Assembly: GCA_013390605.1 (NCBI GenBank)
Contig: JACAUB010000001.1
Coordinates: 1,337,352 to 1,401,351, forward strand
From: Bacteroidota bacterium
GTDB taxonomy: Bacteria; Bacteroidota; Bacteroidia; Bacteroidales; Cfx3-03
Length of the DNA stretch: 64,000 bases
Reading direction: 5' to 3'
Under the pieces are notes generated by a model, which saw nothing but the letters and a program-made list of their open reading frames with translations, searched no databases and had not been told where the DNA came from. The position numbers and the translations under genes were made by a program. How positions within the stretch are numbered: position 1 is the first letter of the stretch; each line of letters begins with the position of its first letter. This document shows, piece after piece, positions 46,696 through 54,671 of this stretch.

Positions 46696-48579
46696 CTAAA
46701 TCCAGATTGGAATACCAATTAATCCATTGCTTAAAAAGTAAAGCATGAAAATTAAATTCAGGATAGCTGCTAATGCAGAATGAAAATAAAATATTTTAGA
46801 CATTTTTACACGACGATTCTTGAAAATATAATATGCAGACCAGACAGATGCTAATGCATAACAGATACTGCAAACAAGTATTATAACAGATATTATATTA
46901 GCTGTCCCGAATAAATGGAAATAATCATATCTTGTTTTAGCGGTTAAAAATATTGAAAGAGCTACAACAAAAATGAAAGAATCGGTAATAAGCGGCCATA
47001 TACAAACCCATAAAGCAGTTTTATTTTTCTTTTTTCCAAACAAATAAACCAAAGTCCTAAGTAATCCAAAAATAATGGTACTAATGAGTATTATAAAAAA
47101 TACATAGAACATGGATATAAGAGTGTATGCCCAAAATGGTGAAATCTTTTTTAAATACGCATGAATACAAATTAGATTGCCATCTAGTGGATCATTTATC
47201 AACGCTAACTCACTTCGTTCAGCATTGGCTGACCTGAATTCATTGTTTCCTATTGGAATGTATTTTGTCATGGAGTTTCCATCCATAAGGCGTTTTGAAT
47301 ACAACGTATCATTTTTAAACCATACTTTCTGAACATATTTAATACGTTCAAAAAATCCGGTAAGCTCAAATTTAGGATTGATAATTGTATAGTATCCTGA
47401 TGGATCGATAGTTATTTTATACTTTTTGTGATCTATTGCAACCGGTTTTAGTACAAGATCTTTTGTTTGATAATATTTTATTAAACTGGCGATTTTATTT
47501 ACCGCATCTTCATCACCTCCATTAATCATTACGGCATATCCCATATTGTATTCCGGGAGATACGCAAAATCAGCATTGCCACCCGGAAGGCTTCCTCCAT
47601 GACCATGATAAATAAAACCATTAAAGTAATTAGCGAAATTTGATAAACCGCATCCTTTAAATATTTCGTATTTTGATAATAATGATAGACTTTCCGATCT
47701 TTCCATCCTATTTAATGAGGAATCTGAAATTAGTTGATTATTATTGATCCTTCCTCTATTAATAAAGAATTTAATCATCTTTACCATATCTTTTGGAGAC
47801 CCATTCAACGCCGCAGAAGGACGATAAAGAATATTGTAGTAGTTTAATTTAACTCCATTCTCGTATAATTTTGCGCCTGATTTTTTATATTGTTCAGTCT
47901 GGAGATAAGTCATATTCTCTATTCCCATGGGTTTGAAAAAATTCTTATCGATATAGTCTTCAAAGGTCAATCCTGAAACTTTTTCAATAATATAGGCCGC
48001 CACACTTGTACCAACATTACTGTATTGAATACGTGTTCCCGGAATGAATTTTGAAGTTCTTGACTTAGGATAAAAATCAAGCGCTTCTTTAAGCGTTTTC
48101 GGTTTAGGATCATCGCTGCCAAGCTCAGCAAAATGCCAGTAACTCCAACCCGTAGTATGCTCAAGCAGATTTTCAATTCGGATAGGATGTTTATCTTCCC
48201 AAGGATTATAAAATTTAATTTCAGGAATCAAATCTTTTATCTTATCCTTGAGACTTAAACGACCCTCTTCCTGTAATTTTAGAATGGCTAATGCGACATA
48301 TACCTTTGAAACTGAGCCAAGCCGAAACATTGTATTTTCATTTACAGCGATATTTTTTTCAATATCCGCTTTGCCAAACCCTTCAAGCATGATAGTTTCA
48401 TCACCTGATACCAAGACTACTCCAGCACCTGGCGTTTTCGTTTCTTTTAATATTTTTTGAATTGAGTTTTTTAACTCTGTCAGGGTCTTGGGCTTATTAC
48501 TATTGTAAGCTTCCTGAGCGAACGATTTTGAACCATTAAAAATAAAAAGTAGTAATACTAATAGCGTAAATATTTTCAT
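46696..48579 (-). CDS. Serine hydrolase (class C beta-lactamase family) with C-terminal membrane domain
   Basis: The 627-residue protein has a signal peptide (cleavage near KSFAQ). A penicillin-binding/beta-lactamase domain of about 360 residues follows, with SxxK at Ser89-Val-Ser-Lys92 (RLGSVSKVY), a Tyr-Ser-Asn motif in IQYSNVGTS and the HGGSLPGGN block in place of KTG. A lipocalin-like spacer leads to four membrane helices over the last 150 residues, which would tether the enzyme to the inner membrane with the active domain in the periplasm. Such proteins are usually peptidases or esterases. Antibiotic resistance should not be assumed. Confidence 0.88.
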   Translation of the reverse strand: MKIFTLLVLLLFIFNGSKSFAQEAYNSNKPKTLTELKNSIQKILKETKTPGAGVVLVSGDETIMLEGFGKADIEKNIAVNENTMFRLGSVSKVYVALAILKLQEEGRLSLKDKIKDLIPEIKFYNPWEDKHPIRIENLLEHTTGWSYWHFAELGSDDPKPKTLKEALDFYPKSRTSKFIPGTRIQYSNVGTSVAAYIIEKVSGLTFEDYIDKNFFKPMGIENMTYLQTEQYKKSGAKLYENGVKLNYYNILYRPSAALNGSPKDMVKMIKFFINRGRINNNQLISDSSLNRMERSESLSLLSKYEIFKGCGLSNFANYFNGFIYHGHGGSLPGGNADFAYLPEYNMGYAVMINGGDEDAVNKIASLIKYYQTKDLVLKPVAIDHKKYKITIDPSGYYTIINPKFELTGFFERIKYVQKVWFKNDTLYSKRLMDGNSMTKYIPIGNNEFRSANAERSELALINDPLDGNLICIHAYLKKISPFWAYTLISMFYVFFIILISTIIFGLLRTLVYLFGKKKNKTALWVCIWPLITDSFIFVVALSIFLTAKTRYDYFHLFGTANIISVIILVCSICYALASVWSAYYIFKNRRVKMSKIFYFHSALAAILNLIFMLYFLSNGLIGIPIWI

Positions 48580-48962
48580 AGTGATTTATTTAATAGTTAC
48601 ATATTAGACACTCAATATATTAAAGGTTACAGATTCTTTGTAAATGTTTGCTAAATGACAGCTATATACACCGTACTGGAGTTTGAAACAGTGTCCTCTC
48701 AGTCTGATCAGCGTTTTATAAGAGCTTTTTACTTGTCACTACTAATCTGGCCGGTATGGTGTAAATGATAAATCTATGTTTGTTCACTTTCCGTAAAGTA
48801 GCCGAGCAAATTCAAAGTTGTGAAGACAAATAATTACAGATCAAACTCTAAAAGACAAATCAGCGTAATTCGGATATTATATCCTGATAAAAGTGTTGTA
48901 ATTTTACATTTTTATCTTGATAAAAGTGTATTTTTGTATCAATTTAATAAAGGAACAAGTGT
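48580..48962. other. 383-bp intergenic region upstream of the AAA_14 ATPase gene
   Basis: From 48834 onward the sequence is closely matched by a second copy at 54205. It holds the paired palindromes and promoter described separately. The part before 48834 shows nothing recognisable. Confidence 0.6.
48880..48936 (+). promoter_or_regulatory. Paired palindromes overlapping the AAA_14 gene promoter
   Basis: Two sites, TATCCTGATA (48880-48889) and TTTTATCTTGATAAAA (48910-48925), each continue into AAAAGTGT. Their shared half-site GATAAAAGTGT repeats at exactly 33 bp, about three helical turns. The second site directly abuts a -7 element TATTTTTG (48929-48936), 26 bases before the ATG. This arrangement suggests a repressor that bridges both sites and blocks the promoter. 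The same pair with the same spacing is kept in the collapsed copy near 54,250-54,300. Confidence 0.6.
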
Positions 48963-50246
48963 ATGTATCGTGAATCAATTGTCAGTTTATACAGGTGGAA
49001 GGAAGATAAATTCCGTAAGCCACTGATTGTAAGAGGTGCACGTCAGGTAGGAAAGACATGGCTCTTGCAGGAGTTTGGTCGTTCCTCATATGCCAAATTT
49101 ATTTATGTGAATTTTGAAGAAACCCCGGCATTACAAACTATTTTTGCCAGCGATTTTGATATAGAACGGATAATAACCGTACTTCAGATACATGCTCAAA
49201 TCACCATAACAGCAGAAGATACACTGATCGTTTTCGACGAAATCCAGTCAGCAGAACGCGGGATTACCTCCCTGAAATATTTCTGTGAGAGAGCTCCCCA
49301 ATACCATGTGGTTGCTGCTGGTTCCTTACTTGGCATGGGATTGCACAGCCAGGTTTCATTTCCGGTCGGAAAGGTTGATTTCCTCGACTTACGTCCCCTT
49401 TCATTTTCAGAATTTCTATTATCACAAAATGAAAAGGCACTGGTTGAAGTATTAAAGTCAAAGGACTGGGGGGTGATTTCTGTGTTTGCCGCTAAACTCA
49501 GGGAGTATCTGCGGTATTATTTTTACGTAGGAGGCATGCCCGAAGTTGTAGATTCTTTTGTTCAAACCCGTGATTGGCAACTAGTCCGCCGTATCCAGAA
49601 CAGGATACTTAACTCATACGAAGGCGATTTTTCTAAACATGCACCAAATGAGACCGTGCCCCGTATTCGGATGGTTTGGCAAAGCATTCCTTCGCAATTA
49701 GCCAAAGAAAATAAAAAATTTGTGTATGGGGTCATAAGAGAAGGAGCCCGTGCTAAAGATTTTGAACTAGCTATTCAGTGGCTGATAGATTGTGGCTTAC
49801 TGCTGAAAAGCTACCGCGTGTCGAAACCAGGTATCCCGCTTGTTGCTTATCAGGACATTTCTGTATTTAAATTATTCCTACACGATGTCGGTTTGCTTGG
49901 AGCAATGGCAGGGCTTAATGTACGGACGATCATTGAAGGCGATGAAATCTTTACCGAGTTTAAAGGAGCGCTTACCGAACAGTTTGTGATGCAGCAATTG
50001 CGTTTGGACAGTGAACGCTATATTGGCTATTGGACAAACGACAGGAGTACCGCGGAAGTTGATTTCGTCATTCAGGAACAAGGGAAAGTTATCCCCATTG
50101 AGGTGAAATTGGGAGAAAACCTGAAAGCAAAAAGTTTCAAGTTGTTTTGTGAAAAGTACAAACCTTCAAAAGCCATTCGCACATCGTTATCCGATTACAA
50201 GGAAGAATTGTGGATGGAAAACATTCCATTATATGCTATAGCGTAA
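48963..50246 (+). CDS. AAA_14/DUF4143 family ATPase
   Basis: The 427-residue protein has an AAA ATPase domain with Walker A GARQVGKTW (residues 25-33) and Walker B LIVFDEIQSAERG, then LVAAGSLLG-like sensor sequence (here VVAAGSLLGMGL). The C-terminal DUF4143 domain contains FTEFKGALTEQFVMQQL and a PD-(D/E)XK-like pattern (AEVDFVIQEQGKVIPIEVKL). These ATPases are abundant and often multicopy in Bacteroidota and archaea, and their role is unclear. Some behave like toxin- or mobile-element-associated genes. A second, internally deleted copy exists at 54205-54470. Confidence 0.9.
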   Translation: MYRESIVSLYRWKEDKFRKPLIVRGARQVGKTWLLQEFGRSSYAKFIYVNFEETPALQTIFASDFDIERIITVLQIHAQITITAEDTLIVFDEIQSAERGITSLKYFCERAPQYHVVAAGSLLGMGLHSQVSFPVGKVDFLDLRPLSFSEFLLSQNEKALVEVLKSKDWGVISVFAAKLREYLRYYFYVGGMPEVVDSFVQTRDWQLVRRIQNRILNSYEGDFSKHAPNETVPRIRMVWQSIPSQLAKENKKFVYGVIREGARAKDFELAIQWLIDCGLLLKSYRVSKPGIPLVAYQDISVFKLFLHDVGLLGAMAGLNVRTIIEGDEIFTEFKGALTEQFVMQQLRLDSERYIGYWTNDRSTAEVDFVIQEQGKVIPIEVKLGENLKAKSFKLFCEKYKPSKAIRTSLSDYKEELWMENIPLYAIA

Positions 50247-50268
50247 ATTGAAAATGATCTGGTGCATA

Positions 50269-50320
50269 ATGACTCTTCACCTAAATTAGCGAAGAACCAG
50301 CATTGCCGGTATATCCAAAA
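50269..50320. repeat. Copy 1 of the CTTCxCCTAAATT...CGAAGAA element
   Basis: This stretch has the palindromic ends CTTC and GAAG around CCTAAATTAG and then CCAGCATTGCCGGTATATCC. It recurs almost unchanged after the decayed transposase (from 53959) and in part at 54447. The GGTTCTTCG reading on the minus strand resembles ISL3-family terminal inverted repeats. Confidence 0.6.
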
Positions 50321-50645
50321 GGAACAAAATAGTAAAATATATCGTACATTTGTAATGTTATTCCCTGTTGTCCCTGCTTCGGCACACTTCAGGGTTTTTG
50401 TTTTATAGACAATTTCATTTATATGTATTTTTTATGAAATCTAATCTGACAATAGTGTAAAGGTCAAATTTATATTTTCTAGAAGCAAAAAAAAATCACA
50501 CTTTTTATTTCTCTAACTATTTCACACAAATTGGCGCCACTAAATTCACTGCAATATGGTGGAAGAGATGTCTCATGCCAGATCAATTTCAAAGATTGCT
50601 ACAATGTCAATCAAAGTTTCTGAATATTTAATGTAAATGTTGCAT

Positions 50646-50683
50646 AAAAAAACCGGCTCTCTTTAGGGAAACCGGTTTTTTTT
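50646..50683. terminator. Bidirectional intrinsic terminator
   Basis: Arms AAAAAAACCGG (50646-50656) and CCGGTTTTTTT (50672-50682) enclose a 15-base loop, with A-run and T-run on either side. It lies between the converging AAA_14 ATPase gene and thioredoxin-like gene and can serve both. Confidence 0.8.
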
Positions 50684-50841
50684 ATGTATCAACGGGACTA
50701 TCATATTTTAATAGATGATAGGAAATACGTAGTTCACAAAAAAAGAATTCAATCTGATTTAAAGTATTGATAATACACCAATTTTATATCTTATCTTAAA
50801 TTGTGGATATTCTATCAGCATATAATTCACTTCAGTAAAAT

Positions 50842-52335
50842 TTAGTTGTTTAATTTTTTCAATATTGTAGACTTAAAATTATCTGTATCTGATGGTTTTG
50901 GCAGATTGTTATCAATTAAATCTCCATTTCTACTAAATAAGAAATATCGTGGAATACTTAGATAATTTGGGCTAAAAAACTTTTTCAAATATGAAGTGAT
51001 ATTATCAGTAGCAAAATAATTATAACCATTTAAACTGTATTTTTTTATGTCATTGATCCAACCGGTTGCATTATTCTGGTTATCAACAGAGAAATAGAGT
51101 AATTCTATACCATGTTTTGTAAGGAAGTCATGTATATCTTTAGCGTATGCAAATTCAATCTTGCAAGGTGAACAATATGTTGCCCACATATCAACGACTA
51201 CAAATTTGCCGACAAAATATTTATTTAGAAATTTCTTAAAGGTGGTCAAAGAATCGTTTGCTATCACTTTAAGACCATTTGTTACACTATTGTAAGTTAA
51301 TAATGAGTAGGGTAAAATATCATTATTTTGCAGTGTTAAAGAAGATTCTATTACTGGTAAAAATACACTTTTTGGAAATATACCCTTGAATTTATTGTAG
51401 TTCTTCATTGCTTGAGCGTCACTTATCATTCCAAATTTTTGTTTAAATATCAAATCTGTAGCAAACATTCCTTCTTGGATCTCCTTTGGCGCAAAATTGT
51501 AATAGGAATCATTTGTATCCCATAATTTTAAATTGGTTGCATTTCCATTTTTAGTTAATATTTTATCCGCGATTAGTATGCATTTACGTCTCGAATTTTC
51601 ATTTCTATAATTTACATTTCTATACTTTGCTGAAAATGGATCATATTTCTCACAATAATAAATTTGAAGTTTTATTAGTTCATTTTTATTTAGTATACAT
51701 TTTTTCTCATCTTGATCCGTTAATAATGAACTGGTAGTGCTTAAAATGGCATTTAGAAACTCAGCATCAGCTTCTAATTTAACAAACTGATAATATTCCT
51801 TTGAAATTTGGTTGGCATTAAACAGACTATCAATAGGAGAAAATAGTTTTCCCTTTAGCTGTTCTGTCTTTTCAATTGCTTCATCTAAGTTTCGTAATTT
51901 TCCCAGGAACGGATAAACAATTCCTAATGTTTTTCCTCCTACAAATAATGGACTGTTATAATAAATCTCATGACCTTTAGCATTGGATCCAGTAAAATGA
52001 ACCGATACCTTATGTGAAATTGTATCTTGGTTTACCAATATATGTACAGAGTCATCTTTGCATACTACCATGCGAATTTTTGGCACAAACGGATTGTCTG
52101 CTATCATGATAAACATCGTTGAATCAATAGAAAATGATTTTAAAATATTCCCTTGTTTAAATATTTCTTTGTCATATTTTATAACATAATTGATTGGGTC
52201 CCCATCTATTGATCTACAAAACCAAACTTCAGAGTTATCCGTTGCTTTTGTGTTTGATATAGATAGTTTGACATTTTGAGATACGACAGTAAACGTACTT
52301 AGTACTGCACACAGAAAAATTAGTTGTAGTTTCAT
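50842..52335 (-). CDS. Exported TlpA-like thioredoxin-domain protein
   Basis: The 497-residue protein has a signal peptide (MKLQLIFLCAVLSTFTVVS). A 340-residue N-terminal region of no recognised family follows, with a DUF4369-like beta-rich opening. The C-terminal thioredoxin fold has the active site WATYCSPCKIEF (Cys388, Cys391). Later there is a probable cis-Pro loop in LSIPRYFLFS. It should act in periplasmic disulfide reduction or redox maintenance, as TlpA/ResA relatives do. It stands alone behind a 19-bp periodic array. Confidence 0.85.
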   Translation of the reverse strand: MKLQLIFLCAVLSTFTVVSQNVKLSISNTKATDNSEVWFCRSIDGDPINYVIKYDKEIFKQGNILKSFSIDSTMFIMIADNPFVPKIRMVVCKDDSVHILVNQDTISHKVSVHFTGSNAKGHEIYYNSPLFVGGKTLGIVYPFLGKLRNLDEAIEKTEQLKGKLFSPIDSLFNANQISKEYYQFVKLEADAEFLNAILSTTSSLLTDQDEKKCILNKNELIKLQIYYCEKYDPFSAKYRNVNYRNENSRRKCILIADKILTKNGNATNLKLWDTNDSYYNFAPKEIQEGMFATDLIFKQKFGMISDAQAMKNYNKFKGIFPKSVFLPVIESSLTLQNNDILPYSLLTYNSVTNGLKVIANDSLTTFKKFLNKYFVGKFVVVDMWATYCSPCKIEFAYAKDIHDFLTKHGIELLYFSVDNQNNATGWINDIKKYSLNGYNYFATDNITSYLKKFFSPNYLSIPRYFLFSRNGDLIDNNLPKPSDTDNFKSTILKKLNN

Positions 52336-52764
52336 AGCTTAGTTTGATTATTAATATTCTTATAAATTGTGATAGTTAAAATCATGAGTCCATCATGATA
52401 AAATGGTAACGCTCAAAATTACGAAAATAAATTAAATCTACGAAAATAAAATAGTGTTACGAAAAAATAATAATATTACGAAAATATTTTAATACTACAA
52501 AACCATTTGTGATTTGGTCTAATAAAAACCAGTGTCTATAACTATCATAATATGAATGCGTAAATATGTCTGTGAATATATCCGATATATCCAATATATA
52601 AGTAATGGGGGGATCCGATCATCGACAGAGCAGTTAAAAAGCCCTATATTGAAGTGGTAATAAAATGGCAGCAACCGCCCGCGGAAAGTGCACTTTTAAG
52701 CCAGCCGATACAACAATCTTAGCAACTACAGACTCATCACTGGGACTGCGTACTGCTCAGCGTC
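52336..52764. other. 429-bp gene-free region upstream of the thioredoxin-like gene
   Basis: It holds the 19-bp array (52420-52514) and then a more GC-rich stretch (about 52610-52760). In one plus-strand frame that stretch reads IDRAVKKPYIEVVIKWQQPP and continues about 13 codons to a stop. This could be a gene fragment, but I could not identify it. Confidence 0.5.
52420..52514. repeat. Five-unit 19-bp periodic repeat with TACGAAAA core
   Basis: TACGAAAA begins at 52420, 52439, 52458 and 52477, exactly 19 bases apart, and a degenerate fifth unit TACAAAAC begins at 52496. Only the first 8 to 10 bases of each unit are conserved and the rest is AT-rich. It ends 85 bp upstream of the thioredoxin-like gene's start codon. 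Confidence 0.8.
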
Positions 52765-53022
52765 CTATTTATTAGTGGCAGTAATTATTTTTTTGAATTT
52801 TGTATCGAAAAAAATTAAACCTTCTTCTTTGTCTCCAAGTTGCCCAATTAGTTCTCCTTTCTCATTCCAAACAGATGATTGTCCTGCACATTCATATCCT
52901 CCTGATCTTCCAACATAATTTGCCATAAATGTGACCATATTTTTATTCTTAGCGATGTCTGATAGTGTTTTTAGTTCAGTATCAATGCCTCCAGCAGTAT
53001 CATCAATCATACCTGATGCCAT
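52765..53022 (-). pseudogene. 3' fragment of a carbon-nitrogen hydrolase gene
   Basis: The 85 in-frame codons encode only the C-terminal part of a nitrilase-superfamily amidase: MVTFMANYVGRSGGYECAGQ, SSVWNEKGELIGQLGDKEEG and FFDTKFKKII. The catalytic Glu-Lys-Cys portion is missing. The ATG at 53022 is only an internal Met of the original gene. The reading joins transposase-derived sequence at about 53005-53025, so the 5' two-thirds was lost when that element inserted or recombined. Confidence 0.75.
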
Positions 53023-53959
53023 ACAGGTTGCAGACAGATTTCATTTGTTGAAGAATTTATCAGACTGTGTATATGATATCATTCGTATTGAATACCGGAA
53101 CTTAGTCAATTCTATAAATGAAGATTCATTACAAGAAGAGACACTTGTACATGAAAGTTCGGATGAGGAATCAGGGAAAGTTCCTTAAAAAGAGAAAGGT
53201 GAAATGAATGATTATTTAAAAGGTCGATTTGAAAAAGTTAAAGAAATGATTGAAGATGGCGTTGGTTTCCGAACCATCGCAAGAACATTACAAATGTCAA
53301 GAAATACCGTTCGCCGTTATTCAAATATGGATATCTTACCTTGTAAAAGCATTTATATAAAGAATAACTATAATGAATATCAGGAAATTATAGAAAACTG
53401 GTTGTCAGAAGGGAAAATCATAACGGGAATATTTGAAATTATTAAGAAGGCAGGTTTTAAAGGAAGTCGGACTGCTTTTTATGAACGATATAAAGATCAT
53501 CCGATGCGTACAACTCCTGCAGTGAATATAATAGCAAACGTTAAGCACCGATTAATATCACCTCGAAAGATCTCAAAATACCTTGGGTTCGCAGATCTGT
53601 CAAAAATCAAAGATCAAACAGATAAAGAAATTATGGGTGAGCTCATAAGTAAGAACATTCTATTGGAAGACCTGCGTCATCAGGTTTTATCATTTAAAAC
53701 CCTCTTACTTGGCAACGACGATTCGTTATTAGAAGATTGGATGAAAAAGACATTGACTATTGGTAAGTCTCAACTAAAAACGTTTATTAAAGGTCTGAAA
53801 AGTGATATTGAAGCCGTAAGAAATGCAATAATTACAAATTGGAGTAACGGACAAGTTGAAGGACAGGTTAACAGATTAAAAAGTATTAAAAGACAAATGT
53901 ATGGCAGGGCTGGCTTTGAGCTCCTCAGAAGAAAAGTGGTACTCAGTAGAGTCGGTTAA
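53005..53959 (+). pseudogene. ISL3-type transposase relic, 5'-truncated with an in-frame stop
   Basis: From about 53010 the plus strand reads PDAIQVADRFHLLKNLSDCV, the DDE-domain core of Bacteroidota ISL3 transposases. A TAA at 53186-53188 interrupts it, and the same frame resumes with an ATG at 53204. There an HTH (GVGFRTIARTLQMSRNTVRR) and the C-terminal block NGQVEGQVNRLKSIKRQMYG then RAGFELLRRKVVL follow to the stop at 53957. The N-terminal zinc-ribbon and first catalytic part are absent. Because both halves share one frame, a single nonsense change explains the break. Confidence 0.8.
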
Positions 53960-54001
53960 ACTTCACCTAAATTGACGAAGAACCAGCATTGCCGGTATAT
54001 C
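53959..54001. repeat. Copy 2 of the CTTCxCCTAAATT...CGAAGAA element
   Basis: It starts directly after the transposase relic's stop codon, as a right terminal repeat would, and continues into the same CCAGCATTGCCGGTATATCC seen at 50,300. The element boundary is probably at GAAGAACC. Confidence 0.6.
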
Positions 54002-54112
54002 CACTTTCTGAACAACATCCATAAATACGACCAGGATTACAGCAAAGACCTGGCAGAACTACTACCGCACAATTTTAAACTGCAAAACCCAAATAGTAAC
54101 ATACTCTCCTAA
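54002..54112 (+). pseudogene. Possible IS66-type transposase C-terminal relic
   Basis: One plus-strand frame reads HFLNNIHKYDQDYSKDLAEL, then LPHNFKLQNPNSNILS and a stop. The Ile-x-x-(His/Tyr)...ELLPHNF pattern resembles the extreme C-terminus of Bacteroidota IS66 transposases. Only about 36 codons remain and nothing upstream belongs to it. The call rests on a short pattern. Confidence 0.4.
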
Positions 54113-54113
54113 A

Positions 54114-54155
54114 ACTATCAAAGTTCTCTGAACATTTTAGAATAACTTTGATAGT
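54114..54155. repeat. Inverted repeat ACTATCAAAGTT / AACTTTGATAGT
   Basis: Perfect 12-base arms (54114-54125, 54144-54155) surround an 18-base loop, immediately after the IS66-like relic. No T-run follows. It may be a leftover element end or a transcript-end hairpin. Confidence 0.6.
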
Positions 54156-54204
54156 GAAATCCCGATTTCTCAGGAAAACAAGACGGACTTCACCGAATGC
54201 TTAC

Positions 54205-54470
54205 TTACAGATCAAACTTTAAAAGATAAATTAGCGTAATTCGGATGTTGTTATCCTGATAAAAGTATTGGAGGTTTACATTTTTATCTTGATAAAAGTG
54301 TGTTTTTGTATCAACTTTATAAGGGAATAAGTAAATGTCTAGGGAATCAAAAAAACATTCGCACATCATTGTCCGATTACAAGGAAGAATCATGGATGGT
54401 GAACATTCCATTATATGTTATAGCGTAAATTGTAAATGATCTGATAAATATGACTCTTCGCCTAAATTGA
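54205..54470 (+). pseudogene. Collapsed copy of the AAA_14/DUF4143 ATPase gene
   Basis: From 54205 the sequence follows 48834-48983 (leader, both palindromes, promoter, start codon, GAATCA). After about 54352 it jumps to sequence equal to about 50170-50300, the last 20 codons and 3' flank of the intact gene. Around 1.19 kb of coding sequence is therefore missing. The remaining start codon (54335) no longer reads the native frame at the C-terminus. The promoter and operator pair survive. Confidence 0.85.
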
Positions 54471-54472
54471 CG
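54447..54472. repeat. Copy 3 of the CTTCxCCTAAATT...CGAAGAA element (partial)
   Basis: It reads CTTCGCCTAAATTGACGAAG, here a perfect 5-base palindromic end pair, then diverges from copies 1 and 2. As in copy 1 it follows the end of an AAA_14 gene by about 25 bases. Confidence 0.55.
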
Positions 54473-54671
54473 AAGAAGTACCATCTTACCAATATCGCAA
54501 TAGGTAGCCAGTAATTCTGTATTGGCAGAAAGATTAGTTTTTAACTGGCCTTATTTTCTTTTATCTTTAATTCATATTTAGCAATTATACATAACATTTG
54601 GTAAGTTTCGCAAACGGGATATATTCTTTTTATAAACTGAAACATCCAGTTACTGTTTTAATGTGAATCTT

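Larger units (their letters stand above)
50247..50841. other. 595-bp gene-free region with a repeat end and terminators
   Basis: Contents are the conserved 3' flank shared with the scar region (50269-50320), a -7-like TACATTTG at 50346-50353, a weak hairpin CCCTG/CAGGG with five T (50372-50399) and a strong terminator (50646-50683). The rest is AT-rich and carries no ORF that I can support. Confidence 0.6.
53960..54671. other. Scar region: repeat ends, IS66-like relic and collapsed ATPase copy
   Basis: No intact gene lies between the transposase relic and the defence operon. The items found are listed separately: element copies 2 and 3, the IS66-like C-terminal relic, a 12-bp stem inverted repeat and the AAA_14 relic. 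The last 200 bases before the operon's end show nothing recognisable. Confidence 0.7.

Noticed and set aside
50346..50400. Possible small RNA from TACATTTG to the CCCTG/CAGGG hairpin
   Set aside because: The stem is only five base pairs and no -33 element is visible; too weak to list as a gene.
52931..53188. Plus-strand 85-codon ORF as a separate gene
   Set aside because: Its first part is antisense to the hydrolase fragment and its second part is transposase relic, so it is a fusion made by rearrangement, not a gene.
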